A stretch of DNA of 54,072 bases from Pseudofrankia saprophytica (GTDB taxonomy: Bacteria; Actinomycetota; Actinomycetes; Frankiales; Frankiaceae). Below are positions 1-7,213 of this stretch, piece after piece. The position numbers and the translations under genes are program-made. The notes below the pieces were generated by a model. That model saw only the letters and a list, made by a program, of their open reading frames with translations. It did not search any database and had not been told where the DNA came from. The stretch spans positions 997,616 through 1,051,687 of the forward strand of contig NZ_KI912267.1 in assembly GCF_000235425.2 (NCBI RefSeq), given 5' to 3'. The first letter of the stretch is position 1, and each line of letters begins with the position of its first letter.

Positions 1-2
1 CG

Positions 3-479
3 CCCGCCGCCTCGGGGACGCCGGTCACCGCCCCCACGGCCGGCGGCGAGGCCAAGTCGTCGCGCTACGACGGCCCGCTGCTGTGGGCGCTGCCGCTGCT
101 GGGCGCCGCGGGCATGGCTGTGGTGCTCGCCCTTCCGTTCCTGAAACTTCGCCGGTTGCGTGCCGGTTCCCGCGCCAGCGCGGTGGCCGGCCACGCCGAC
201 ACGGACGACGACGGTCACGGCGATGACGGCTACGGCTTGGCCGACGTTGGCGACCCGGGCGCGGCGGGTGGCGGCGCCCTGGACCAGCTGTACTCCGGCT
301 CCAGGTATGACTCCGGCTCCGGGCATGACTCCAGCTCCGCGTACGACCCCGACACCGCTTATGCCGGGCAGGGCGACGATCCGACGCGCGCCGGGCTGGA
401 GACCGACGGCACGGCGGATGACTCGCCGTCCAAGCGGCCCGGCGCGGCCGGAGGCAAACACCGAGCCACCCGCCGGTAG
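3..479 (+). CDS. C-terminal part of a membrane-anchored protein (5' end outside window)
   Basis: Open frame from the left edge to TAG at 477-479. The visible residues start with a Pro/Ala/Thr-rich stretch typical of an extracytoplasmic linker. One hydrophobic segment follows (about residues 26-48, GPLLWALPLLGAAG onward), then a basic stop-transfer patch (KLRRLRAGSR) and a roughly 100-residue cytoplasmic tail rich in Asp, Gly, Ser and Tyr with short YDSGSGHDSS-like repeats. This fits a type I topology with a disordered tail. The catalytic or binding part lies upstream of the window, so the family cannot be named. It ends 22 bases from the convergent acyl-CoA ligase gene. Confidence 0.6.
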   Translation, partial: PAASGTPVTAPTAGGEAKSSRYDGPLLWALPLLGAAGMAVVLALPFLKLRRLRAGSRASAVAGHADTDDDGHGDDGYGLADVGDPGAAGGGALDQLYSGSRYDSGSGHDSSSAYDPDTAYAGQGDDPTRAGLETDGTADDSPSKRPGAAGGKHRATRR

Positions 480-501
480 CGCCCCGCCGGCCGCGCCCGG
501 G

Positions 502-2316
502 CTACTTCTCGGCCGCGCCGCCGTAGAGGTCGGTGACCGTGTCGGCGAACCTGTCCATGACGGCGGAGCGGCGGACCTTCAGGCTCGGGGTCAGCTCGCC
601 GCTCTCGACGGTGAAGTCCGCCGGCAGCACCACGAACTTCTTGATCCCCTCGGCGTGCGAAACGGACCTGTTGGCCGCGTCGACCGCGCCCTGCAGGTCG
701 GCGAGCAGCTCCTGGTCGTGGACGAGCTCGGCTGGCGGCGTGCTCGCCGGGCGGCCGTGCGCGGTGAGCCAGGGCTCGAGCGCCTCCTCGTCGAGGGTGA
801 GCAGGGCGGCGACGAACGGGCGCCGGTCTCCGATCACCATCGCCTGGCTGATCAGCGGGTGCGTCTGCATCAGCTGCTCCAGCGGCGCCGGGGCGACGTT
901 CTTGCCGCCGGCGGTGACCAGGATCTCCTTCTTCCGGCCGGTGATCCGCAGGAAGCCCTCGTCATCCAGGGTGCCCAGGTCGCCGGTGTGGAAGAAGCCG
1001 TCGGCGTCCAGTGCCTCCTTGGTGGCGGTCTCGTTGGCGTGGTAGCCGCTGAACAGCACCGGGCCGCGGACGAGGATTTCGCCGTCGTCGGCGATGCGCA
1101 CCGTCACCCCGCCGAACGGCTGGCCGACCGTGCCCATCTTCACGTGGCCCGGCCGGTTGGCGGACAGCGCCGGCGCCGTCTCGGTCAGGCCGTAGCCCTC
1201 CAGGACGACCACGCCGATGCCGCGGAAGAAGTGGCCGAGCCGTTCGGACAGCGGCGCGCTGCCGCTGACGGCGTAGCGGACGCGCCCGCCGAGGACCGCC
1301 CGCAGCCGGGTGTAGACGAGCCGATCGAACAGCCTGTGCCGCAGGCGCAGCCCGAGGCCGGGGCCGCCCTGGGTCTCGAGCGCCTGGCTGTAGGCGATCG
1401 CGGCCTTCTCGGCGGCGTCGAAGATGGGTCCCCGGCCACTCTTGTGCGCGGTCTGGCGCGCCCGCGAGTGAACCTTCTCGAAGATCCGCGGGGCGGCGAG
1501 CAGGTAGCTCGGCCGGCACTTGGCGAGGTCCTCGACCAAGGTGGAGACATCCGACGAGTAGGCCAGCGGGAAGCCGACCTGGACCGCCACGTTCTGGACC
1601 AGCCGGGCGAAGGCGTGCGCCAGCGGGAGGAACAGCAGCGTCGACGGGTCGCTCTGCCTGTTGAACAGCTCCGGCAGGTGCGCCTCGGCCGCCTTGGCGT
1701 CGAACAGCAGCGCTCCGTGGCTGAGCTCGCAGCCCTTCGGCCGGCCGGTGGTGCCCGACGTGTAGATGATCGTCGCCACGCTGCCGGCGCGCACGCCGGC
1801 GCGCGCGGCCGCCAGCTCCTGCGAGGTCACCGCCGCGCCGTCGGCGCGCAGGGTCTCCAGCGCGCCGGCCTCGATGACGAGGACCTCGCGCAGCGCGGGC
1901 GTCCGTTCGCGGACCTCGGCGACCAGCGCGGCGAGCCGCGGCGTCTCGACGACCGCGAGCGTCACCTCGGCGTCGGTGAGGATCCACTCGATCTGGTCCG
2001 CGCTGGAGGTCTCGTAGACCGGTACCGTCACCGCGCCGGCCATCCAGATCGCGTAGTCGAGGACGGTCCACTCGTACCGGGTCCGGCTCATCAGCGCGAC
2101 CCGGTCGCCCGGGCCCACCCCGTGGGCGACGAGACCGCCGGCGGTCGCCATGACCCGGTCGAAGAAGTCCCGGTAGGTCATGTCGACGAACTCGCCGTCG
2201 ATCTTGTGCCGGATCACCACCTGGTCGGGGCGGTCGCGGGCGAGCTCGAAGACACCGTCGGTGAGGGTCGCGTCGTCGGGCAGGGTGACCAGGGCTGGTG
2301 AGGTGAACTCGGGCAC
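502..2316 (-). CDS. fadD15: long-chain fatty-acid-CoA ligase (FadD15 type)
   Basis: AMP-forming acyl-CoA synthetase of 604 residues that activates fatty acids to acyl-CoA through an acyl-adenylate. The AMP-binding signature TIIYTSGTTGRPKG is at about residues 182-195. The second adenylate motif GYGLTETAP lies near the middle of the C-terminal half. The hinge and C-terminal signatures HTGDLGTLDDEGF and ITGRKKEILVTAGGKN follow. The start is the GTG at 2314-2316, 8 bases after GAGGAG. An open frame runs on to 2463, but that extension is Pro/Arg-rich, lacks a ribosome site and does not match the family. It is divergent from the metallophosphoesterase gene. Position beside SRPBCC, ArsA-like and pimB genes matches fadD15 of mycobacteria. 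Substrate chain length is inferred only. Confidence 0.92.
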   Translation of the reverse strand: MPEFTSPALVTLPDDATLTDGVFELARDRPDQVVIRHKIDGEFVDMTYRDFFDRVMATAGGLVAHGVGPGDRVALMSRTRYEWTVLDYAIWMAGAVTVPVYETSSADQIEWILTDAEVTLAVVETPRLAALVAEVRERTPALREVLVIEAGALETLRADGAAVTSQELAAARAGVRAGSVATIIYTSGTTGRPKGCELSHGALLFDAKAAEAHLPELFNRQSDPSTLLFLPLAHAFARLVQNVAVQVGFPLAYSSDVSTLVEDLAKCRPSYLLAAPRIFEKVHSRARQTAHKSGRGPIFDAAEKAAIAYSQALETQGGPGLGLRLRHRLFDRLVYTRLRAVLGGRVRYAVSGSAPLSERLGHFFRGIGVVVLEGYGLTETAPALSANRPGHVKMGTVGQPFGGVTVRIADDGEILVRGPVLFSGYHANETATKEALDADGFFHTGDLGTLDDEGFLRITGRKKEILVTAGGKNVAPAPLEQLMQTHPLISQAMVIGDRRPFVAALLTLDEEALEPWLTAHGRPASTPPAELVHDQELLADLQGAVDAANRSVSHAEGIKKFVVLPADFTVESGELTPSLKVRRSAVMDRFADTVTDLYGGAAEK

Positions 2317-2523
2317 CGGAAGGGCTCCTCGGTTTCGCGGGGCCGGTTGCCTCGGCCACGTCGGCACGCGCACGGGACAGGTCGCGCGGGTGGGGGTCGT
2401 GGATGGGCGGGATCGCGGGGCAGGGCATGGTCCTGGGGCAGGCGGTCCTGGTGGGCGGGTCAAGGTCAGACGTTAGTCCGCGAGTGAGGGTGACGGCGAA
2501 CCTCGCGGCGGGTGCCGCCGGCT

Positions 2524-2541
2524 GTTTCAGCCGTCTGAAAC
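2524..2541. promoter_or_regulatory. candidate operator, inverted repeat GTTTCAG-CCGT-CTGAAAC
   Basis: Perfect 7-base inverted repeat with a 4-base spacer in the divergent region upstream of fadD15. Its size and symmetry suit a dimeric repressor such as a TetR- or GntR-family regulator of fatty-acid genes. No regulator gene is adjacent, so the assignment is speculative. Confidence 0.35.
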
Positions 2542-2646
2542 CGGCTCGAAACGGTGGCGTTCCGGGAATGGAGGCACCTCGGTTACTCCCCAGTAGGATG
2601 GCGCGTACCTCGTCCGCGAGGCATCCGTTTGCGGCGGACGGGGCTC

Positions 2647-2652
2647 TAAGCT
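2647..2652 (+). promoter_or_regulatory. -10 box TAAGCT of a leaderless promoter
   Basis: TAAGCT ends 6 bases before the ATG at 2659, and no Shine-Dalgarno sequence precedes that ATG. This is the usual layout of an actinobacterial leaderless transcript, whose first base is the start codon. Confidence 0.55.
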
Positions 2653-2658
2653 TCGGAT

Positions 2659-3426
2659 ATGCGGGTCCATGTGGTGAGCGACGTGCACGGACGGGCCGAC
2701 GCGCTCCCGGCCGCCGCGGAGGGCGCCGACGCGTTCGTCTGCCTTGGCGACCTGGTCCTGTTCATCGACTACCACGACCACAGCCGCGGGATCATGGGCG
2801 ACCTGTTCGGCGCCGCGGCCGTCGGCCGGATGATCAAGCTGCGCACCGAGATGCGGTTCGACGAGGCCAGGGAGTGGTCGCGCGGGCTGTGGGCCAGCCT
2901 CGAGGGCGACCGCGCCACCATCATGGAGGCGGCGATCCGCCGTCAGTACGCGCAGCTGTTCGCGGCGTTCCCGACGCCCACCTACCTCACCTACGGCAAC
3001 GTCGACCTGCCGCACCTCTACCCGGAGTACCTGCGCGACGGAGTCACCCTGCTCGACGGCCAGACCGTCGACATCGGCGGGCTGCGGTTCGGTTTCATCG
3101 GCGGCGGGCTGCGGACCCCGATGAACACGCCCTACGAGATCGACGACGAGACGTTCGCCGCGAAGGTGGCGGCGGTCGGCGAGGTCGACGTGCTGTGCTG
3201 TCACATCCCACCGCACGTGCCCGAGCTCGTGTACGACGTCGAGGCCGGCCGGTTCGAGCGGGGCAGCGAGGCGGTGTTGGAGGCCATCCAGGCCACGCAG
3301 CCGAAGTACGCGCTGTTCGGCCACGTCCACCAACCACTTGTCGACTCTTTGTATATTGGCTCGACGCGCTGCGTGAACGTTGGGCATTTCAACGCCCGTG
3401 GCACGCCCTTCGTACTCGAGTGGTAG
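2659..3426 (+). CDS. metallophosphoesterase (calcineurin-like)
   Basis: 255-residue phosphoesterase with the dimetal site of the calcineurin-like fold. Visible ligands are SDVHG (D8, H10), CLGDL (D31), YGNVD (N114), CCHIPPH (H182, H186) and FGHVHQP (H222, H224). The usual GNHE motif reads GNVD here, which is common in small intracellular members. There is no signal peptide or membrane segment, so it is cytoplasmic. The substrate cannot be predicted. The gene is divergent from fadD15 and is followed at once by an array of hairpins whose first arm includes its stop codon. Confidence 0.85.
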   Translation: MRVHVVSDVHGRADALPAAAEGADAFVCLGDLVLFIDYHDHSRGIMGDLFGAAAVGRMIKLRTEMRFDEAREWSRGLWASLEGDRATIMEAAIRRQYAQLFAAFPTPTYLTYGNVDLPHLYPEYLRDGVTLLDGQTVDIGGLRFGFIGGGLRTPMNTPYEIDDETFAAKVAAVGEVDVLCCHIPPHVPELVYDVEAGRFERGSEAVLEAIQATQPKYALFGHVHQPLVDSLYIGSTRCVNVGHFNARGTPFVLEW

Positions 3427-3639
3427 GCCAAAGGAGATGCGATCATGCACTTCTCGCATCTCCGGCGGCCTACCACGGGATCGTAGTGGCAGGCCAAAGG
3501 AGGTGCGATCATGGACCTCTCGCATCTCCGGCGGCTGGAGGGACGGGTCGGCTGGTGAGGTCCCGGCGTCGGTCGGGTAGCCTCAGGCCCTTCAAGGGCC
3601 CGGCTACCCAGCATGCGATCATGTATTTAGTCGCATGCT
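3420..3639. repeat. array of four consecutive hairpins between the phosphoesterase and SRPBCC genes
   Basis: Hairpin 1 spans 3420-3476: outer arms GTGGTAGGCC/GGCCTACCAC and inner arms GGAGATGCGA/TCGCATCTCC (3433-3442, 3454-3463). Hairpin 2 spans 3499-3529 (GGAGGTGCGA/TCGCATCTCC) and shares about 44 bases with hairpin 1 as a direct repeat. Hairpin 3 spans 3575-3609: GGGTAGCC/GGCTACCC outside and GGCCC/GGGCC inside. Hairpin 4 spans 3610-3639 (AGCATGCGA/TCGCATGCT) and abuts hairpin 3. The loops of 1, 2 and 4 all begin TCATG, and their left arms all end TGCGA. Hairpin 1 contains the upstream stop codon and may act as a terminator. The rest of 3427-3777 holds no credible gene. Confidence 0.8.
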
Positions 3640-3777
3640 AGGCGACCTCCCCAGGGACATCGCGGAATAGATGCAATCATTCAACCGGTCGCGGCACGGT
3701 GACCCTGGCCGATGTGTTGGGGACGTCGTTGCCGGGGGCCGGGTCAGCCCCGGGCGGATCTGGAGGTACTGACAGCG

Positions 3778-4278
3778 ATGGCCGATCACGCACGCGCCTC
3801 GATCGTCATCAACGCCAAGCCGGCGACCGTGATGGCCACCATCGCCGACATCGCGAACTACCCCACGTGGGTCGGTCAGATGGAGCAGACCGAGGTTCTC
3901 GAGGTCGGCCCGGAGGGCCGGCCGAGCCGGGCCCGCTTCCGGGTGAACGCCGGCATCGCCAAGGACGAGTTCGTCACCGACTACTCCTGGTTCGGCGACG
4001 AGAAGGTCACCTGGACGCTCGTCGAGGGCCAGGCGATGTCCGCCCAGGACGGCAGCTACACGCTGCGCGACCTCGGCGAGAGCCGGACCGAAGTGACCTA
4101 CGACCTCACCGTCGAGCTGAAGATCAAGATTCCGGGCCTGCTGCGTCGCAAGGTCCAGGGCGGCATCGTCGACGCCGCTCTCAAGGACCTCAAGCGGCAC
4201 GTCGAGGCCTCGCCCGCCCTCGGCGCCGGTGCCTACCCCGAGAAGTTCTCGAACCTCGAGAAGAACGTCGAGAGCTGA
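3778..4278 (+). CDS. SRPBCC family protein (polyketide cyclase/START-like)
   Basis: 166-residue single-domain protein of the SRPBCC fold, which forms a deep hydrophobic pocket for lipids or polyketide-like ligands. The opening ASIVINAKPATVMATIADI and the YPTWVGQ segment (about residues 27-33) are typical. A long C-terminal helix (GGIVDAALKDLKRHVE) closes the pocket. ATG at 3778 follows GGAGG at 3762-3766. The next gene, an ArsA-like ATPase, starts 8 bases after the stop, so the two are probably co-transcribed. The same pairing occurs near fadD15 and pimB in mycobacteria as I recall. Ligand unknown. Confidence 0.85.
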   Translation: MADHARASIVINAKPATVMATIADIANYPTWVGQMEQTEVLEVGPEGRPSRARFRVNAGIAKDEFVTDYSWFGDEKVTWTLVEGQAMSAQDGSYTLRDLGESRTEVTYDLTVELKIKIPGLLRRKVQGGIVDAALKDLKRHVEASPALGAGAYPEKFSNLEKNVES

Positions 4279-4285
4279 GGCTCGT

Positions 4286-5500
4286 GTGCGGTGTGTGCTG
4301 TTCACCGGTAAGGGCGGCGGCGGGACCACGACGGTAGCCGCGGCGAGCGCGACGCTCGCCGCCCAGCGCGGCCACCGGACGCTCCTGGTGTCGTTCAACC
4401 CGGTCGGGGGGCTCGGGGCCACGCTCGACCACCCGGTGTCCGGCGGGCCGGTCGAGCTCGAACCGGGGCTGTTCGGGCTGCAGGTCGACCTGCAGGACTC
4501 GTTCGGGCGGCGGCTGGACGCCGTCCGGCCGCTGCTGGACGCCGCGTGGACGCACGCCGACCTCGACCCGGTCGAGACCGAGGAGCTCGCCGGGCTCACC
4601 GGCGTCGGCGAGACGCTGGCCCTGCTCGAGCTGCGCGACCAGCTCACCAGCGACCGCTACGACCTGGTCGTCGTCGACGCGGGCCCGGCGGCCGACGCGC
4701 TGCGGCTGCTGTCGTTCCCGGAGACGCTGTCCTGGTACTGCCGCCGGCTGCTCCCCCCGGACGGGCGGTTCGTCCGCTGGGTACGCCCGTCGCTGGCCCG
4801 CTCTGCACGGCTGGCCGCCCGGATGGGCCACCTGGCCGAGCCGGTCTACGACGTGTTGATCCGGCTGCGCGCGACCGCGGCCGACCTGCGCGAGGTGCTC
4901 ACCGACCCGGCACGGACCAGCGTGCGGCTCGTGCTCACCCCGGAGACGGCCTCTGTGGCGGTCACCCGGCGGGTGTTCACCGCGCTCTCGCTGCATGGCC
5001 TGCCGGTGGACGCGCTGGTGGCGAACCGGGTGATCGGCCCGTCCGGCGGCGACGTCTGGCGTGCCGGCTGGGCGGCGGCGCACCGTGAGCAGCTCGGCGA
5101 GATCGAGGCCGCGTTCGCGCCGCTTCCCGTGCTGCGCGCCGCGTACCGGGGCGGCGAGCCGGTGGGGCTGGAGGAGCTGGCCGCGTTCGGCGCGGCCGCC
5201 TACGGGTCGCTCGACCCGGCGGGCGTGCTCGGCGCCCGGGCGGGCGCGGACAGCGAGGCGCCGCTGGTGGAGCGGACCGAGGACGGCTACTCGCTGTCTT
5301 TCGGCGTGCCGTTCGCGGACCGGGGCGAGGTGGACCTGGCGCGGCTCGGCGACGATCTGGTGGTGACGGTCGGCCCGCACCGGCGGCTGCTCGCCCTGCC
5401 CGCCGCGCTGCGCCGCTGCGACGTCCGCGCCGCCTGGCTGCGGGACAACCGCCTGGTCGTCTCGTTCGTGCCGGACCCGGACCAGTGGGTGCGGGCGTGA
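4286..5500 (+). CDS. ArsA/GET3-like anion-transporting ATPase homologue with altered P-loop
   Basis: 404-residue SIMIBI-class ATPase related to ArsA and GET3. The N-terminus RCVLFTGKGGGGTTTVAAA aligns with the deviant Walker A consensus KGGxGK[ST]. The signature lysine of KGG is present, but the second P-loop lysine is Thr. A Walker B-like segment YDLVVVDAGPAADALRLL follows near residues 125-142. The C-terminal part resembles the ArsA HSP20-like beta domain (FGVPFADRGEVDLARLGDDLVV). GTG at 4286 follows TGAGG, which overlaps the stop of the SRPBCC gene. The stop overlaps the next start by 4 bases (GTGA). Arsenite transport is unlikely; actinobacterial members of this type have no settled function. 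Confidence 0.82.
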   Translation: MRCVLFTGKGGGGTTTVAAASATLAAQRGHRTLLVSFNPVGGLGATLDHPVSGGPVELEPGLFGLQVDLQDSFGRRLDAVRPLLDAAWTHADLDPVETEELAGLTGVGETLALLELRDQLTSDRYDLVVVDAGPAADALRLLSFPETLSWYCRRLLPPDGRFVRWVRPSLARSARLAARMGHLAEPVYDVLIRLRATAADLREVLTDPARTSVRLVLTPETASVAVTRRVFTALSLHGLPVDALVANRVIGPSGGDVWRAGWAAAHREQLGEIEAAFAPLPVLRAAYRGGEPVGLEELAAFGAAAYGSLDPAGVLGARAGADSEAPLVERTEDGYSLSFGVPFADRGEVDLARLGDDLVVTVGPHRRLLALPAALRRCDVRAAWLRDNRLVVSFVPDPDQWVRA

Positions 5501-6093
5501 GCGCAGGAGCAGGCGAGCGGAGTGGTCGTCCGAGGGACGAGGACGGCCGCGGAGGGAGTGCGGCGACGGAGGGAACTCGCGACAGAGCGCACGGCTCCTC
5601 ACAGGTTCCGCCGGAGCCGGGCTCGCTCGCGCAGGAGGCCGCGCTGCTGGCCGTCGCGGTCCGCGAATGGCTGACGGCGCACGGCGGCGACGCGTACCCG
5701 CCGGCGGACGTCCGGGACCCGTTCGCCCCGAAGGACGCCCCCGGACCCGACCCCGACCCCGACCCGGGCCCGGGTCGGGGGGCGCACGCCGGCCCGCCCT
5801 GGACGGTGGGACCCGGCGAGACCCTGTGCACCGGCTGCCCGTTGTGCAGGCTGCTCTCCAGCGTCGCCGGCAGCCACGCCGAGGTTCTCGGGCACCTGCT
5901 GGCGGCGGCGAGCTCGCTCACCGCCGCGGCCCGCGCCGCGTGGCCACCCGCCGGCGCCCCCGGCCAGGGCACGGGTGACCAGCGCGACGAGCGCGGTGGC
6001 CCGGCGGCCTGGCAGGCTTTCCCACGACAGACCGCGACGCAGCAGACCCGGTCGGCCCGCGACCGGGTGCAGAGGATCGACATCGGTGAGTAG
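5497..6093 (+). CDS. hypothetical actinobacterial protein with CxxCPxC motif
   Basis: 198-residue protein starting at the GTG that overlaps the ArsA-like stop (GTGA). The conserved core has a helix SLAQEAALLAVAVREWLTA and a cysteine cluster LCTGCPLCRLL, which may bind metal. It ends in Ala-rich helices. It resembles small actinobacterial proteins encoded beside glucokinase genes (DUF5304-like, from memory). Residues 5-35 are Arg/Gly/Asp-rich low complexity, and their DNA (5519-5553) matches part of the dispersed repeat at 23231-23271, so the N-terminus may derive from a repeat insertion. A second low-complexity run of Asp-Pro repeats lies at about 5750-5780. Function unknown. Confidence 0.65.
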   Translation: MSAGAGERSGRPRDEDGRGGSAATEGTRDRAHGSSQVPPEPGSLAQEAALLAVAVREWLTAHGGDAYPPADVRDPFAPKDAPGPDPDPDPGPGRGAHAGPPWTVGPGETLCTGCPLCRLLSSVAGSHAEVLGHLLAAASSLTAAARAAWPPAGAPGQGTGDQRDERGGPAAWQAFPRQTATQQTRSARDRVQRIDIGE

Positions 6094-7198
6094 CACGCCC
6101 GCGCCCGGCACCGCCGGGACGTCCATCTCGTCCAACGGGCCCTATGCGCCATCGGGCCCGGGTAGGTCCGGCCTGCCCGAAGCCGAGCCGGGCGGACCGC
6201 CCACGCTGCCCGCGCCGGCCGGCCCCGTGTCAGGCCTGGCGATCGGCGTCGACGTCGGCGGGACGAAGGTGGCCGCGGGCGTCGTCGACGGCCGCGGGCG
6301 GATCGTCGGCTCGGTGCGCCGCCCGACGCCGGGACACGAGCCGGCGCTGGTCGCGGACACGATCGCCGAGGTCGTCGGCGAGCTGCGCGCCCGCCACGCC
6401 GTCGGCCTGGAGGCGCCGATCGGCATCGGCGCCGCCGGCTGGCTCGACCGTGACGGCGCGCGGGTGATGTTCGCGCCGAACCTCGCCTGGCGCGACGAGC
6501 CGCTGCGGGACATCATCTCCGACCGGCTCGGCCGCCCGGTCATCGTCGACAACGACGCGAACACGATGGCGTGGGCCGAGTACCGCTTCGGCGCCGGGCG
6601 CGGCTGCGCCGAGCTGGTCTGCGTCACGGTGGGTACCGGGATCGGCAGCGGGCTGGTGCTGGACGGCAAGGTGCGTCACGGCGCGTTCGGCGTCGGCGCG
6701 GAGTACGGCCACATGCAGGTGGTGCCGGCCGGGCTGCCGTGCGGCTGTGGCAGCCAGGGGTGCTGGGAGCAGTACGCGAGCGGTCGGGCACTGGTCCGCA
6801 ACGCGCGGGAGATCATCGGCGGCTCGCCGGAGGCCGGCCGCCGGCTGCTCGAGCTGGCCGGGGGCGACCTGGACCGGCTGACCGGCCCGGACGTCACGAC
6901 CGCGGCCCGCGAGGGCGACCCGGCGGCCGTCAAGTGCTTCGAGGAGGTCGGGTACTGGCTCGGCCAGGGAATGGCCAGCCTCACCGCCGTGCTCGACCCG
7001 GCGCGGTTCGTCATCGGCGGCGGCGTCTCCGACGCCGGTGAGCTCCTGCTCGGCCCGGCCAGGGCTCAGTTCCGCGCCGCCCTCCCCGGCCGCGGCCACC
7101 GCCCGGAGGCCGAGATCGTCCTCGCGCACCTCGGCCCCGACGCCGGCTTCGTGGGCGCGGCCGACCTGGCGCGCACGGTCAAGCTCGGCCGCGCCTGA
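6086..7198 (+). CDS. glk: ROK-family glucokinase
   Basis: 370-residue sugar kinase that phosphorylates glucose to glucose-6-phosphate. The phosphate-1 motif GVDVGGTKVAAGVVD is at about residues 54-68. IVDNDANTMAWAEYRFG carries the catalytic Asp, and VGTGIGSGLVLDG is the phosphate-2 loop. The zinc-binding ROK motif GHMQVV...PCGCGSQGCWEQYASG is near residues 210-232. The chosen GTG at 6086 overlaps the upstream stop by 8 bases, giving an extension of about 50 Pro/Ser-rich residues. A later GTG near 6226, just before GLAIGVDVGG, would give a more usual length. In related actinobacteria this enzyme also mediates glucose repression; that role is inferred. Confidence 0.9.
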   Translation: MSSTPAPGTAGTSISSNGPYAPSGPGRSGLPEAEPGGPPTLPAPAGPVSGLAIGVDVGGTKVAAGVVDGRGRIVGSVRRPTPGHEPALVADTIAEVVGELRARHAVGLEAPIGIGAAGWLDRDGARVMFAPNLAWRDEPLRDIISDRLGRPVIVDNDANTMAWAEYRFGAGRGCAELVCVTVGTGIGSGLVLDGKVRHGAFGVGAEYGHMQVVPAGLPCGCGSQGCWEQYASGRALVRNAREIIGGSPEAGRRLLELAGGDLDRLTGPDVTTAAREGDPAAVKCFEEVGYWLGQGMASLTAVLDPARFVIGGGVSDAGELLLGPARAQFRAALPGRGHRPEAEIVLAHLGPDAGFVGAADLARTVKLGRA

Positions 7199-7213
7199 AC
7201 GATGCCCGCCCCG

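Larger units (their letters stand above)
2317..2658. other. divergent intergenic region, fadD15 / metallophosphoesterase
   Basis: 342 bases with no credible gene. It must hold the fadD15 promoter. It also holds the inverted repeat at 2524-2541 and the leaderless -10 box of the metallophosphoesterase, both listed separately. Confidence 0.6.

Noticed and set aside
160-2301. 713-codon open frame on the plus strand opposite fadD15
   Set aside because: Arg/Gly/Asp-rich low-complexity translation, antisense to a clear acyl-CoA ligase; typical high-GC shadow frame.
2527-3525. Peptide repeat MREVHDRxSFGLP encoded on the minus strand
   Set aside because: The repeated peptide is only the translation of the hairpin repeats at 3433-3529; it then runs antisense through the phosphoesterase gene.
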